Below, piece by piece: positions 54,683 through 63,638 of a DNA stretch of 64,000 bases. The notes below the pieces were generated by a model that saw nothing but the letters and a program-made list of their open reading frames with translations, searched no databases and was not told the DNA's origin. Position numbers and translations under genes: made by a program. Each line of letters opens with the position of its first letter. Position 1 is the stretch's first letter. Source of the DNA: Arthrospira sp. PCC 9108 (GTDB lineage Bacteria > Cyanobacteriota > Cyanobacteriia > Cyanobacteriales > Microcoleaceae); NCBI GenBank assembly GCA_016745315.1, contig CP066886.1, positions 4,650,501-4,714,500 of the forward strand, written 5' to 3'.

Positions 54683-55321
54683 ATGCAATATCCAATTTTA
54701 TCTTTACCCGAATCCGGTCAAATTCGCAAAAATATCGGACAACCCACCTTATATATTTTCTCAGCTAACAAAGGAGAAAAAGTCAACTTAATTGTTTGGG
54801 CTGGAACTCTGCAAGCTGAACTTTATAGCCCTTCCGGTCGCGAATTAGCCTTTGTGTCTTCCGGTCGTTGGCAGGGAAATATGCCGGAAACTGGAATATA
54901 TCGGGTTATGATTTATCCACGCATTGACTCTACCAATTGTGCTATTGAGGTTCAAATTGAACGACCATCACCAGAACCCCAAACAGAACCCCAACCAGAC
55001 CCTATAAACCACAAACTATCTCAGTATCGTTCTTTACCAGATCGCCCTATTGTAATTCGTTCAGGGGAATATAATGGGTCTGTGGGGTTCACATTATCGG
55101 CTCACAGCATTCAACCCCTAACTATTCGTTGTCGCCAGGGTCAAATGATGAAAGTGACAGGGTTTGGAGTCGAATTAGCGATCGCCAGTCCTCATGGCAA
55201 GATTTTAGAGACAGGAACCCAAAACATTTCTACCCGCCTTCCCGAAAATGGAGTTTATCGGATACTGGCTATTGGTGGGGAATTACCCCTAGATACATTA
55301 GTTTCTGTGGATGTTCGCTAA
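54683..55321 (+). CDS. Two-domain beta-sandwich (PPC-like) protein, unknown function
   Basis: 212 residues with two similar halves joined by a PEPQTEPQPDP linker: SGQIRKNIGQPTLYIFSANK, LYSPSGRELAF, LPETGIYRVMIYP-like in the first (actual MPETGIYRVMIYP) and SGEYNGSVGFTLSAHSIQPL, ASPHGKILETG, LPENGVYRILAIG in the second. This pattern resembles bacterial pre-peptidase C-terminal domains. No signal peptide, unusual for that fold. Internal duplication is evident. Confidence 0.7.
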   Translation: MQYPILSLPESGQIRKNIGQPTLYIFSANKGEKVNLIVWAGTLQAELYSPSGRELAFVSSGRWQGNMPETGIYRVMIYPRIDSTNCAIEVQIERPSPEPQTEPQPDPINHKLSQYRSLPDRPIVIRSGEYNGSVGFTLSAHSIQPLTIRCRQGQMMKVTGFGVELAIASPHGKILETGTQNISTRLPENGVYRILAIGGELPLDTLVSVDVR

Positions 55322-55453
55322 TCTCAACGGGAATTGTGTTAATTAAAAAAACCCGGTTTTTGGTGTAATATACCTGATTTTAGGGAAGACTATAAACCGG
55401 TAATAACTATTTAATATCAGGTTAATTTTCCGAGTTTCCATAAATAATAAATC

Positions 55454-55476
55454 AGCGGGCATTATCGCCCGCTTTC
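55454..55476. terminator. Bidirectional terminator between convergent genes
   Basis: AGCGGGC/GCCCGCT stem around ATTATC with TTT on the + side and A-rich sequence on the other, between the convergent genes ending at 55321 and 55498. Confidence 0.75.
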
Positions 55477-55497
55477 ACTATTTAAGGAAGGTAATCT

Positions 55498-56979
55498 TCA
55501 ATCAGGTTGGAGAGTCGCAAATAACCCCGACTCTGGTTCAGAATGTTGAGGGCGATCGCCATTAGCCAAAGCCTTCACCTCCACAGTCACATTAGTAGCA
55601 GATGGTTCATTTAATGCCTTAATACAGAGTTCCGCAATATCCTCTCGACTGACTTTCCCCTTAATAGTATCTCCCTGATCTAACATCAAAGCCTCGCCGC
55701 CAGGTTCTTCCGTCATAGCGCAGGGGCGAATAATCGCATAGGGAATATTACTCGATCGCACTACATCTTCCCCCCGCAATTTCCAGGTTAAAATACCTCC
55801 CAATTGGTCATTCATCCGCACTGCCGGAGGTTCCTCGTCTAAATTTAATCCAGGTTTTCCCGGACGAGTCACACCGGCAGAACTCACCATCACCAACCGA
55901 GGTTTAGCGGCGTTTCCGTAGGCTTTAATCGATTCAATTTCCAGTTTAAAAATACCCGGTTCAAACTTAGGGTTTAACTCCCCATCATATTCAAACTTAC
56001 TCAGCATCAATTGAAAAGCATAGACCGATTGAGGATTAAAACCAGGATTATCTTTAAGGGTTTTGGCGCGAAACACAGGAATCAATTCTTTAAAAGGAAT
56101 CCTGATAGTCATGGGAATATTATAAACCGTATCAAAGGAATAGCAATAACCAATACTATCCCACTTTTCATCACTGCGGGCAATAAACTTATAACGCTTG
56201 CCATCTCCTTTAACACGCAGTTCAATTCCCGCAAATTCTGATAAATCTAAAGGGGGTTCAAAATTCCGAGTTCTGATAGAGACAAACCCCCCAGAATTAG
56301 CCGTCGAAACATTGCCCGTAAATAAAGCAGCATCACCAATTAGTAGCAGGGAACTTTCACTAACTCCCCCCATCACCACATCATCTAAAGCCCCCCAAGT
56401 CGCTTTTAGTTCAGCGTCTGGCTTGGTAAAGTCAAACAGAATTTTTTGACCCAAATTCCGCAATGTATTAGGGGTAGCATTAATCAGATTTTGAATGCCT
56501 TTATATTCCACCAATTCAGGAATATCAACTACCTCCGGCATATAAAATTTAATCCCTTGATAGTATTTTTCGCGGGTGGGGGTATCCCCTTCTACGGGTT
56601 GGACTCGGGTTCCTGAACAACAAATAATTGCCGTCACGTCCTGCATTACTTGGGGTGTCAGGGTTTCGGGGATGGTTAAATCAGCCTCAATGATATCAAC
56701 CTTATTTCCCAGAATTTCTAGTCCCCGTTTCCGGTCTCGAACCAAGGCCCTTACTTTGATACCCTGTTGCTGGAGGCGTTTAACCACCCGCTTACCTACT
56801 CCCCCCGTCGCGCCAACGACTAGGACCACTTCAGAGGGGGGACTGGGTGGCTTGGCTTCCCCCCCAAATAGCTTCTGTAGCCACCGACAACTACCTAGAA
56901 ACGGAATTACGCCAAAATAGTTGAGGGTTTTCACAAACCGACTGATGTCCCAAGGTGCTTTTTGATTTTCTGTAGCCAT
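55498..56979 (-). CDS. NAD(P)-binding SDR protein with inserted CIA30 domain
   Basis: 493 residues. Atypical short-chain dehydrogenase: the nucleotide motif VVGATGGVGKRVVKRL lies near residue 53, and the fold resumes after residue 340 with PRLVMVSSAGVTRPG and IPYAIIRPCAMTEEPGG. Between them (about 178-345) sits a CIA30 domain: LFDFTKPDAELKATWGALDD, VVMGGVSESSL, FAGIELRVKGDGKRYKF, IRIPFKEL. This fusion is known in cyanobacteria and plants, where CIA30-like proteins help assemble NAD(P)H dehydrogenase-like complexes; that role is inferred here. Confidence 0.87.
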   Translation of the reverse strand: MATENQKAPWDISRFVKTLNYFGVIPFLGSCRWLQKLFGGEAKPPSPPSEVVLVVGATGGVGKRVVKRLQQQGIKVRALVRDRKRGLEILGNKVDIIEADLTIPETLTPQVMQDVTAIICCSGTRVQPVEGDTPTREKYYQGIKFYMPEVVDIPELVEYKGIQNLINATPNTLRNLGQKILFDFTKPDAELKATWGALDDVVMGGVSESSLLLIGDAALFTGNVSTANSGGFVSIRTRNFEPPLDLSEFAGIELRVKGDGKRYKFIARSDEKWDSIGYCYSFDTVYNIPMTIRIPFKELIPVFRAKTLKDNPGFNPQSVYAFQLMLSKFEYDGELNPKFEPGIFKLEIESIKAYGNAAKPRLVMVSSAGVTRPGKPGLNLDEEPPAVRMNDQLGGILTWKLRGEDVVRSSNIPYAIIRPCAMTEEPGGEALMLDQGDTIKGKVSREDIAELCIKALNEPSATNVTVEVKALANGDRPQHSEPESGLFATLQPD

Positions 56980-57113
56980 GTCTGTCCTTCAGGTGTTGCT
57001 GTTTACTATATTAAGATATGTTACAGAATCTATGGGGTCGGTGATTACCCGTTCTCTGGCGGTGGGTATTTGTGCTAAGGTATGGGTGGCACGGATAGCA
57101 TGATATTCATTCT

Positions 57114-57236
57114 ATGGAAAACATTGATTGGGAAACCGCGATCGCTGCGGGATTAGCTGCCACAATTTTTTTAGGTGCGATGCTGATGATGTTCACTAAT
57201 TTTTGGACAACAGCCCTGCGGAAAAAAGATGATTAA
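57114..57236 (+). CDS. Small single-span membrane protein, 40 residues
   Basis: MENIDWETAIAAGLAATIFL then GAMLMMFTNFWTTALRKKDD. One transmembrane helix with an acidic N-terminus and basic/acidic C-terminus, the make-up of small photosystem or NDH subunits, but I cannot match it to a named one. No Shine-Dalgarno is visible. A HIP1 site lies inside it. It is followed 67 bases later by another membrane protein gene on the same strand. Confidence 0.55.
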   Translation: MENIDWETAIAAGLAATIFLGAMLMMFTNFWTTALRKKDD

Positions 57237-57303
57237 ATTTTGGCAAAGATTCAGGATTGTGGAGTAAAAATCAGCTATATTTTCGGAAGTTCTACCATTA
57301 TAA

Positions 57304-57675
57304 ATGACCATGATTTTAGATTTCAGTAATATCGCCGAATTTTCCCGGACTAACTGTGGGATGATTTGCGCCTTCTTGGTACCGATGAATTTAATCGCTA
57401 CTCTGCAAACCATGATCTTTACAGCGGTGGGACGTTCTCAGCAGCAAATATTATTGATGGCGGCATTGGCGAGTTTATATGCTGGTGTTCTGGTGGCTCA
57501 TGTTTGGACTTGGTTTGCGATCGGTGTGGTGATGGCTCCCACATTTATTCTCTTATTTTTGGCGGCGGTTTGTGTCAGCATTAATATTTGGGCGATCGCT
57601 AAACCCACCCATATATCTCGCCTAATTCAATTAGTGATTTCCCTGGGCAAAAATACCCTACAACCGAACACCTAA
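57304..57675 (+). CDS. Three-helix membrane protein, unknown function
   Basis: 123 residues with hydrophobic stretches GMICAFLVPMNLIATLQ, ILLMAALASLYAGVLVAHVW and FAIGVVMAPTFILLFLAAVC. The pattern (C-terminal SRLIQLVISLGK amphipathic tail) is seen in small cyanobacterial membrane proteins. No domain recognised. Confidence 0.7.
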   Translation: MTMILDFSNIAEFSRTNCGMICAFLVPMNLIATLQTMIFTAVGRSQQQILLMAALASLYAGVLVAHVWTWFAIGVVMAPTFILLFLAAVCVSINIWAIAKPTHISRLIQLVISLGKNTLQPNT

Positions 57676-57825
57676 GCGTCATCAATATGGTAGTAACTTA
57701 GGGGTGGCTGCCATCGCCTTTTGGTGTCACCAACAACAGCAATTATAGCCCAGTTTCCCGCAACCGGGTTATAGCAGAGCCATGTCCGATGATCAGGGAT
57801 TGAATTTACTGCTAATTTCACCGGT

Positions 57826-58239
57826 TCATCGTGCCAAGTTTTGCAACCACTGGAGGAGATGGGCAATCAAATCGGGGTCGCTTTCTAGGAATTGCGGTAA
57901 TCGGCACTCCGGGAGGGGTTGGGGGACAACCACCGCCATGGGGGGTGAGTCGGTGGGTTCTTCGTAGAGGATGAGGGCAATTGGATGGTCGCTGAGGTCA
58001 TCCTCGCAGTAGGCTTGTAATTCGGCAATGGTACCGGGTTTACCGTCGGGACTGGCGGGACAACCGGCTTTTTTCAAGGTGGTGTAGATTGGCAAGGCGG
58101 GGTTGCTGGGGTCGCTGAAGCGGCTGCGATCGATGCAAATGGGTTGGCAGTTGAGGGGGTGGGTTTGGATGGCTTGGTTGAGGATTTGGGGGAGAAGGGC
58201 GAGGTTACACTGTTGAATAAAGGAGGTGTTGTCTTCCAC
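57826..58239 (-). CDS. Hypothetical protein translationally coupled to the NACHT/HEAT remnant
   Basis: 137 residues from a GTG that directly follows the TAA of the upstream gene (TAAGTG). It contains HPLNCQPICIDRSRF, KKAGCPASPDGKPGTIAEL, ALILYEEPTDSPPMAVVVPQ and ends DLIAHLLQWLQNLAR. The alternation of strands and helices suggests a small alpha/beta domain; cyanobacterial NACHT proteins carry such domains at the C-terminus, so it may be the detached C-terminal domain of that NTPase. Family not confirmed. Confidence 0.6.
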   Translation of the reverse strand: MEDNTSFIQQCNLALLPQILNQAIQTHPLNCQPICIDRSRFSDPSNPALPIYTTLKKAGCPASPDGKPGTIAELQAYCEDDLSDHPIALILYEEPTDSPPMAVVVPQPLPECRLPQFLESDPDLIAHLLQWLQNLAR

Positions 58240-59236
58240 TTAGGGATGAGGGGTGGTGGGGAGATTGTGCCAGGGTTGATAAAATTCGGGATAGGGGAGG
58301 TTTTCGGCACAGTTGCAGATGAGTTTGTAGCATTTAGCGAATCGTTTAAAGTTGTCTCTGTAGGTTTCATCGCTGAGGCAGTCTTTTAAGGCGGAGACGA
58401 CTCCTGCATATTGTTCAGGTGTGGTGAGGATTTTCCCTAAACTATCTGCCGCCTGAATACGGGTAAATTTATCCTCAGTAGTGCCGATAATTTCAAGCAA
58501 TCCAGCGATCGCCTTGGAATTTCCTGGGTCGATTTTCCCTAAACTATCTGCCGCCCACCTACGGCTATTTTCATTCTCAGTAGTGCGGATAATTTCAAGC
58601 AATACAGCGATCGCCTTGGGATTTCCTGGGTCGATTTTCCCCAAACTATCTGCCGCCCACCTACGGCTATTTTCATTCTCAGTAGTGCGGATAATTTCAA
58701 GCAATACAGCGATCGCCAAGGGTCTAATGGTTTGTGGTATCACCTCTCTCGCCGCTTCTTTGATGGGGTCTAAAAAGGTTCGCCATTCCTGTTTTTCAGT
58801 ATTGAAATAACCAAACCCCCACTTCACCACCTGCCGCACCATCTCGGTAGCCAGAGAACAAGCCTTAAATTGATTAATCCCAGCAGCAGCCAGCAAATAG
58901 GCTTGATATCCATAAAAATCTCTGACCCCACCCTTAAATTCAACCAACGCCCGAATAAACTCCTCCTTCTTCTGGGCCTTAATATCCTTACGCCCCAACC
59001 AACACAAAATCACCTGCTTCCACTGCTGCTCAAAAATCCGATACCGCATCCCCGCCACCGGAAAATTAACATGATTCCGAGGCATAAAATAATCCCAATC
59101 CTCCACCGTCAAGGCTGCAAAATACTCCTGAAACGTCGCATGATAAAAGGCCAAAATACTACTATCGCCGCGTCCATCTCTGCCCACCCGATTTAACCAA
59201 CCCAACCGCAACACCAAATCAGCCCACGAAGTCTTA
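58240..59236 (-). pseudogene. NACHT/HEAT-type STAND protein, 3' remnant fused to IS630
   Basis: About 330 residues of a larger gene. It starts abruptly at the IS630 end with KTSWADLVLRLGWLNRVGRD and SSILAFYHATFQEYFAALTV; FYHATFQEYFAA is the helical region just after the NACHT ATPase in cyanobacterial STAND proteins. It ends with HEAT-like repeats KAIAVLLEIIRTTENENSRR plus WAADSLGKIDPGNP (three 34-residue units). The P-loop and effector parts are missing. Reading frame is shared by accident with the transposase end, producing a 457-codon chimeric frame that is not a true gene. Confidence 0.75.
58470..58735 (-). repeat. Near-identical 102-bp HEAT-repeat coding units
   Basis: Two full units of 102 bp with the same sequence apart from single bases, and a third diverged one. 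They contain HIP1-like CAGCGATCGCC. The DNA identity indicates recent unit duplication. Confidence 0.75.
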
Positions 59237-60277
59237 CAGCTTGTTCGATATTTAATTAGTACAGTAACCGCATTTAGTAAACCAGTTCTTAAACGTATTT
59301 CCATCAGCATTAGAGCCAGTTTAATTAACTGTTCTAGTGCTTCCATTGCTCGTGTTGGAAACATTCTGACCACTGACTTAACCGTTGACCACAACATTTC
59401 AATAGGATTGAAATCTGGTGAGTAGGGTGGTAAATATTCTACTCTGGCTCCCGTAGCAGTGATCATTTCTTCAATGCCCTCCATTTTATGGATATTAAGG
59501 TTATCCATAACTACGACATCCCCTGGATTCAGTCTCGGAACCAAGTCCTGTTCAATAAAATCCTGAAAATCTTTACCTTTCATAGAGCCTTCTATGGCTT
59601 TTTTAGCTACCAATTATTCGATACTTATGGCTCCAATTAAGGTAATTTTTTGTCTTAATAAAAACGTATTAAATATCATGCTTTTTTGCCTTTTTTACTC
59701 CTCGCTATAGAGGGACTCATCCCTACCCAGAAAGCTGTCTCATCAATGAATATCATTTTTGAGGTATATCTCACCCGCTCTCGGTAATCAAATCGCTGTT
59801 GTTGACCTTCTTCCGTTGCTACCTTTTCTGACCGGTAATTTTTTTTTAAGAGTTAGTTCTTCTTTTTTGAGGAATTCACACATTCCTCCGACGCTGACAT
59901 AAACATCCAGCTCATTTAGGAGATGTTCTCGATACTGTCGAACTGTCCCATCTGGGTAATCTTGTACCATCTGAATAATAAAGTATCGATAAGATTATAG
60001 CTGGCTAGGACGATTGAGCCCGGGCTTTTGAGGAGTTAGATCTTGAGTTTCTCGATATTTTTTTGATATAACTATGAACAGTAGCAGGACTCATCATAAA
60101 TTGCTCTGCAAGTTGCCTAATTGAGCCTTGGCCTAATTGATAGGCGGTGACCACTTTTTTCCTAAAAGCAACAGAATAACGGCTCATGGGTGAATCCAGT
60201 TGGAATTGAGTTTAGCCCTAGTTGATCACCAAGTTGTTATAGGTATTCATTGTTACACATATTTAATGAACAAGCTG
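59237..60277 (-). mobile_element. IS630-family insertion sequence, inactive
   Basis: About 1.04 kb bounded by a 10-bp exact inverted repeat, CAGCTTGTTC at 59237-59246 and its complement GAACAAGCTG at 60268-60277. The transposase is read leftwards and broken: the N-terminal HTH (MSRYSVAFRKKVVTAYQLGQ, 60005-60187), a middle part (DGTVRQYREHLLNELDVYVS), then IDETAFWVGMSPS (first Asp of DDE), an in-frame stop before LVAKKAIEGSMKG, VVMDNLNIHK (second Asp) and YSPDFNPIEMLWS (Glu). The native stop after WFTKCGYCTN is reached only after another shift. IS630 elements target TA, but only the left flank has TA; the right flank is TC. Confidence 0.85.
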
Positions 60278-60731
60278 TCATAGCGCTTTCCAGTCCCTTG
60301 GGGAGAAAGTACACCCCACTCATCCAGTTTTCCAAGTCTACGGTAGCGCCAAAATCTGCTAAGATGGCAGGGGATACGGTGGGGGTCAGAATCCACAACC
60401 GGGGTGATTCTCCGGGAGCGAGCCGTCTTTTTTCCCGAGTGGCTTGGCGTTCCCATTGCGCCTTCATATCTAGGAACTTCACCAGACAACTGCGAATTTC
60501 TCTGGGTTTAACAGGATTGCTAAAAGGCTCAAAAACCTCACTGGTGGTGGCTAATCTTCCCAATAAGCCTAGGTTACTAGCCGAGGCGAGATTTTCCGGG
60601 CGGGGTGTGAAAAAGATGTCAATTTCTCGCCTTTCTGAAGCCATGGTTTTGCTGGTTTCAGTTGCACCTAATTGCTTTAAGAGTTCCTGGATATATTGTT
60701 TGGTGAATTGGTCGTAGATAAATCTGGTCAT
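60278..60731 (-). pseudogene. Cyanobacterial multicopy protein, truncated at its 3' end by IS630
   Basis: About 150 codons remain: MTRFIYDQFTKQYIQELLKQ at the start, then EIDIFFTPRP, GLLGRLATTSEVFEPFSNPV, WERQATREKRRL, LWILTPTVSPAILADFGA and GVYFLPKGLESAM. This matches, from memory, a family present in many copies in filamentous cyanobacteria that usually continues for another 100-150 residues; a nuclease-like (PD-(D/E)XK/Rpn) fold is suspected from the REIDIFF strand but unproven. The last 14 codons of the open frame (from TACSL) are encoded by the IS end. Confidence 0.7.
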
Positions 60732-60737
60732 TTATAG

Positions 60738-60890
60738 CTGTTTTCGAGGTCTCTAATTATTAATTAGACTCTAGTCAGGCTCCGACAGCAGTCCTCAATT
60801 GCTGCCTTCACCCCCCCCCGACTGAGAAACCGGGTTTCTCAAAGAAACCGGGTTTCTTGACCCCCCCGACTCAGAAACCGGGTGATTTTC
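60738..60890. repeat. GAAACCGGGTTTCT inverted repeats
   Basis: AGAAACCGGGTTTCT occurs twice, separated by CAAAG, and a third partial copy follows a second CCCCCCCGACT. Each is self-complementary. A related unit is at 1510-1537. Sits between the truncated gene and the lipoprotein gene; no coding frame. Confidence 0.75.
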
Positions 60891-60988
60891 ATTATGATGT
60901 CTTGCCATGGGGGTAGTTTTTTGAAATAATAGCCAGGTATCAGTTAAACTAATCAACAAATCCCATCAATGGGAGGGTACGATCGCAG

Positions 60989-61468
60989 ATGATTTTATCT
61001 CGTGGTAAGTGTTTAATACTCAGCTTGCTGTTAACGACTTTCTTGGGCGGCTGTTATACGCGAAAAGCTAGGCAATGCGAAAAACTAATTGATGTGGTAC
61101 ACCGGGGTAATTCCTTAATTACAGCCCAAGGCGATCGCTACGATATAGCGACTACCAAACAGTTAGCCGTAGCACTTGATGGCATCGCTAACCAAGTAGA
61201 AAAACTAGATATTCACAACGAGGAATTACAAACTTTTCAAAATGGTTATAGCCAGAGTTTCCGGGAGATAGCCATAGGTCTCACCCAAACGGCTCAGGTG
61301 CTGGAAACCGGACAAACTATCCCCGTTAGCTTTCAAGGACGACAACAACTTAAACAAGCCAAACAACAAATGCACCAAGCCACAATCAGGACTCAGCAAG
61401 CAGGCGATCGCCATGATAATATAACCCAGGAAATGCTAGTTTATTGTCCTCCGAAATCGACTAATTAA
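60989..61468 (+). CDS. Lipoprotein with helical body, unknown function
   Basis: 159 residues. Signal peptide MILSRGKCLILSLLLTTFLG with lipobox LGGC (Cys22), so anchored in a membrane. The rest is helical, Gln/Ala-rich (LKQAKQQMHQATIRTQQAGD), with conserved-looking Cys in KARQCEKLID and VYCPPKS. Stop overlaps the convergent gene end by four bases. Family not recognised. Confidence 0.75.
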   Translation: MILSRGKCLILSLLLTTFLGGCYTRKARQCEKLIDVVHRGNSLITAQGDRYDIATTKQLAVALDGIANQVEKLDIHNEELQTFQNGYSQSFREIAIGLTQTAQVLETGQTIPVSFQGRQQLKQAKQQMHQATIRTQQAGDRHDNITQEMLVYCPPKSTN

Positions 61469-61956
61469 TGGTGAATTTTTAGCAGTAAAACATAGTTACC
61501 TAGGCGCAATTTTTCCGACCAAAGTTCATACTCCAGTCGCAAAAATTCTGGCAGGGGATAACCAACTAAAGTTAGGTCGCGGGTAAAATTTCGCAGGCGA
61601 ATTTGATTCGGTAAAGACTCCGACTGACCCTGAAGATAATAACGACTGAGCCCGTACATCCCTTTTTGCCATAGATGACGATAGCTAAATTTACTGTTCC
61701 CCTGCATAGTCATGACGGCACGAGCGGGGGACACTTCCAACCACAGGAGTCTGGGTGGGTGACATGGCGGTACAATGGGGACTCGATCGCCATGACTCTC
61801 GGATTGATAGTCTAACAGATCTGGTTCCTGTAGGATAAAATGAAACTGCTGTTTGTCTTTTTGGTACAAGGTAGCCGCTGTCTCAATTTGCGATCGCAGT
61901 GGTAAATCCGTAGAAATCCAAGATAGACTAACAGGCTTGCGGTGATGAGTGAGCAT
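61465..61956 (-). CDS. Conserved-looking cyanobacterial hypothetical protein
   Basis: 163 residues, soluble. Sequence marks: KPVSLSWISTDLPLRSQIET, QFHFILQEPDLLDYQSES, PPCHPPRLLWLEVSPARAVM and LRLEYELWSEKLRLGNYVLL. No known domain. Start chosen as the first ATG; the gene lies 100 bases from and divergent to aroA. Confidence 0.6.
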   Translation of the reverse strand: MLTHHRKPVSLSWISTDLPLRSQIETAATLYQKDKQQFHFILQEPDLLDYQSESHGDRVPIVPPCHPPRLLWLEVSPARAVMTMQGNSKFSYRHLWQKGMYGLSRYYLQGQSESLPNQIRLRNFTRDLTLVGYPLPEFLRLEYELWSEKLRLGNYVLLLKIHH

Positions 61957-62056
61957 AAAATATCTTGTTAATTGATAGGATTTTCAGTCCTGATGGGAAC
62001 TCAGGACCCCTAAAGCGATAGGATTTGAATATCAATCCTTATCTACATCTATCCTA

Positions 62057-63409
62057 ATGCCATCTGTAGTTGTCACCCTAGAAAATACAGAAAACCAACA
62101 GAAACTCAAAATTAACCCTCCCTCTTCCGGTTTATCCCTCCAGGGTAGCCTTACCATTCCTGGGGATAAATCTATCTCCCACCGCGCTTTAATGTTAGGA
62201 GCCCTAGCAGAAGGAGTTACCACCATTGAGGGTTTACTCTTAGGCGCAGATCCTCGCAGCACGGCTGAGTGTTTCTCTGGGTTGGGGGCAGAAATTTCGG
62301 AGTTGAACTCACAACAGATTAAGGTCAAAGGCTGTGGTATCGGTAATTTACAGGAACCCGATCGCGTCCTTGATGCTGGCAATTCTGGCACTACCATGAG
62401 GTTAATGTTGGGGATTTTGGCTTCTCACCCCGATCGCCTCTTTACTATCACAGGCGACAGTTCCCTGGTAAAACGACCCATGGATAGGGTTATTAGACCT
62501 CTCACCCAAATGGGGGCGACTATTTGGGGGCGGCGATCGGGTTCTTTGGCTCCTCTGGCGGTTCGTGGCCAACAACTCCAACCGATTCATTATCATTCCC
62601 CCATCGCTTCGGCTCAGGTCAAGTCCTGCATTTTATTGGCTGGATTGATGGTAGAAGGGGCTACAACCGTGACGGAACCTGCCTTGTCAAGGGATCACAC
62701 GGAACGAATGCTAAAGGCTTTTGGGGCGCAATTAACAGTGAATCCAGACACTAACAGCGTGACGGTGTTCGGACCGGCTAAATTGCAGGGTCAAACTGTG
62801 ATTGTCCCTGGTGATATCAGTTCGGCTGCTTTCTGGTTGGTGGCGGCTTCTATTGTTCCGGGTTCGGATATAACCATCGAAAATGTGGGGGTTAATCCCA
62901 CCCGGACGGGGATTTTGGAGGCTATGGCTATGATGGGGGCTGATATTGAATCCCAAGGAGAAAGGCTTGTGGCGGGGGAACCTGTGGCAGATTTACGAGT
63001 CCGTTTCTCGCGATTAAAAGCCTGTGAAATTAAGGGTGATTTGATTCCTCGGTTAATTGATGAAATTCCGATTTTGGCAGTGGCGGCGGCTTTTGCAGAG
63101 GGGACTACTACGATCCGAGATGCGGCGGAATTGCGGGTTAAAGAAAGCGATCGCATTACGGTTATGGCTACGGAATTGACGAAAATGGGGGCGAAAATTT
63201 CGGAGTTACCTGATGGCTTGGAAATTACTGGCGGTTTCCCTTTACGGGGGGCTGAAGTGGACAGTGACACGGATCATCGTATGGCTATGAGTTTGGCGAT
63301 CGCTGCTTTAAATGCCAAGGGTTCTACTACTATTCATCGCGCCGAAGCTGCGGCTATTTCCTACCCTGATTTTGTCGAAAGTCTACAGCAATTGATAATT
63401 AATAATTGA
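62057..63409 (+). CDS. aroA: 3-phosphoshikimate 1-carboxyvinyltransferase (EPSP synthase)
   Basis: Transfers enolpyruvyl from PEP to shikimate 3-phosphate in the shikimate pathway. 450 residues. Motifs: IPGDKSISHRALMLGALAEG (substrate-binding Lys/Ser), LDAGNSGTTMRLMLGILA (glycine-rich PEP loop), RPMDRVIRPLTQMGA, LKACEIKGDLIPRLIDEIPI and the C-terminal DTDHRMAMSLAIAAL. The LDAGNSGTTMR loop, with Ala after LD and SGT, resembles the glyphosate-tolerant class II form more than class I; this is an inference. No Shine-Dalgarno seen; the ATG is the first in frame. Confidence 0.96.
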   Translation: MPSVVVTLENTENQQKLKINPPSSGLSLQGSLTIPGDKSISHRALMLGALAEGVTTIEGLLLGADPRSTAECFSGLGAEISELNSQQIKVKGCGIGNLQEPDRVLDAGNSGTTMRLMLGILASHPDRLFTITGDSSLVKRPMDRVIRPLTQMGATIWGRRSGSLAPLAVRGQQLQPIHYHSPIASAQVKSCILLAGLMVEGATTVTEPALSRDHTERMLKAFGAQLTVNPDTNSVTVFGPAKLQGQTVIVPGDISSAAFWLVAASIVPGSDITIENVGVNPTRTGILEAMAMMGADIESQGERLVAGEPVADLRVRFSRLKACEIKGDLIPRLIDEIPILAVAAAFAEGTTTIRDAAELRVKESDRITVMATELTKMGAKISELPDGLEITGGFPLRGAEVDSDTDHRMAMSLAIAALNAKGSTTIHRAEAAAISYPDFVESLQQLIINN

Positions 63410-63638
63410 TAATTTCGTAGGGGCGGGTTCTGCTGTCAATTAAATCTGTCACCGAGAAGACTAATAAACCCGCCCTCTATTGATAATTGATAATTGATAA
63501 TTTCGTAGGGGCGGGTTCTGCTGTCAATTAAATCTGTCACCGAGAAGACTAATAAACCCGCCCTCTGGCGACAGGTGTCAATTAAATCTCTCGGCGAGAA
63601 GACTCATAAACCCGCCCTCTGGCGAGAGGGGGAGAAAG
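63410..63638. repeat. Tandem repeat array after aroA, three units
   Basis: Units of about 90 bp: ATAATTGATAATTTCGTAGG, GGCGGGTTCTGCTGTCAATT, AAATCTGTCACCGAGAAGAC and TAATAAACCCGCCCTCT. GGGCGGGTT and AACCCGCCC form inverted arms, as in the other arrays, while the interior sequence is different. Third unit lacks the A/T part. Confidence 0.88.

Noticed and set aside
58240..59613. Genuine transposase-HEAT fusion protein
   Set aside because: The transposase part has its native stop in another frame and the junction coincides with the IS terminal repeat, so the fusion is accidental.
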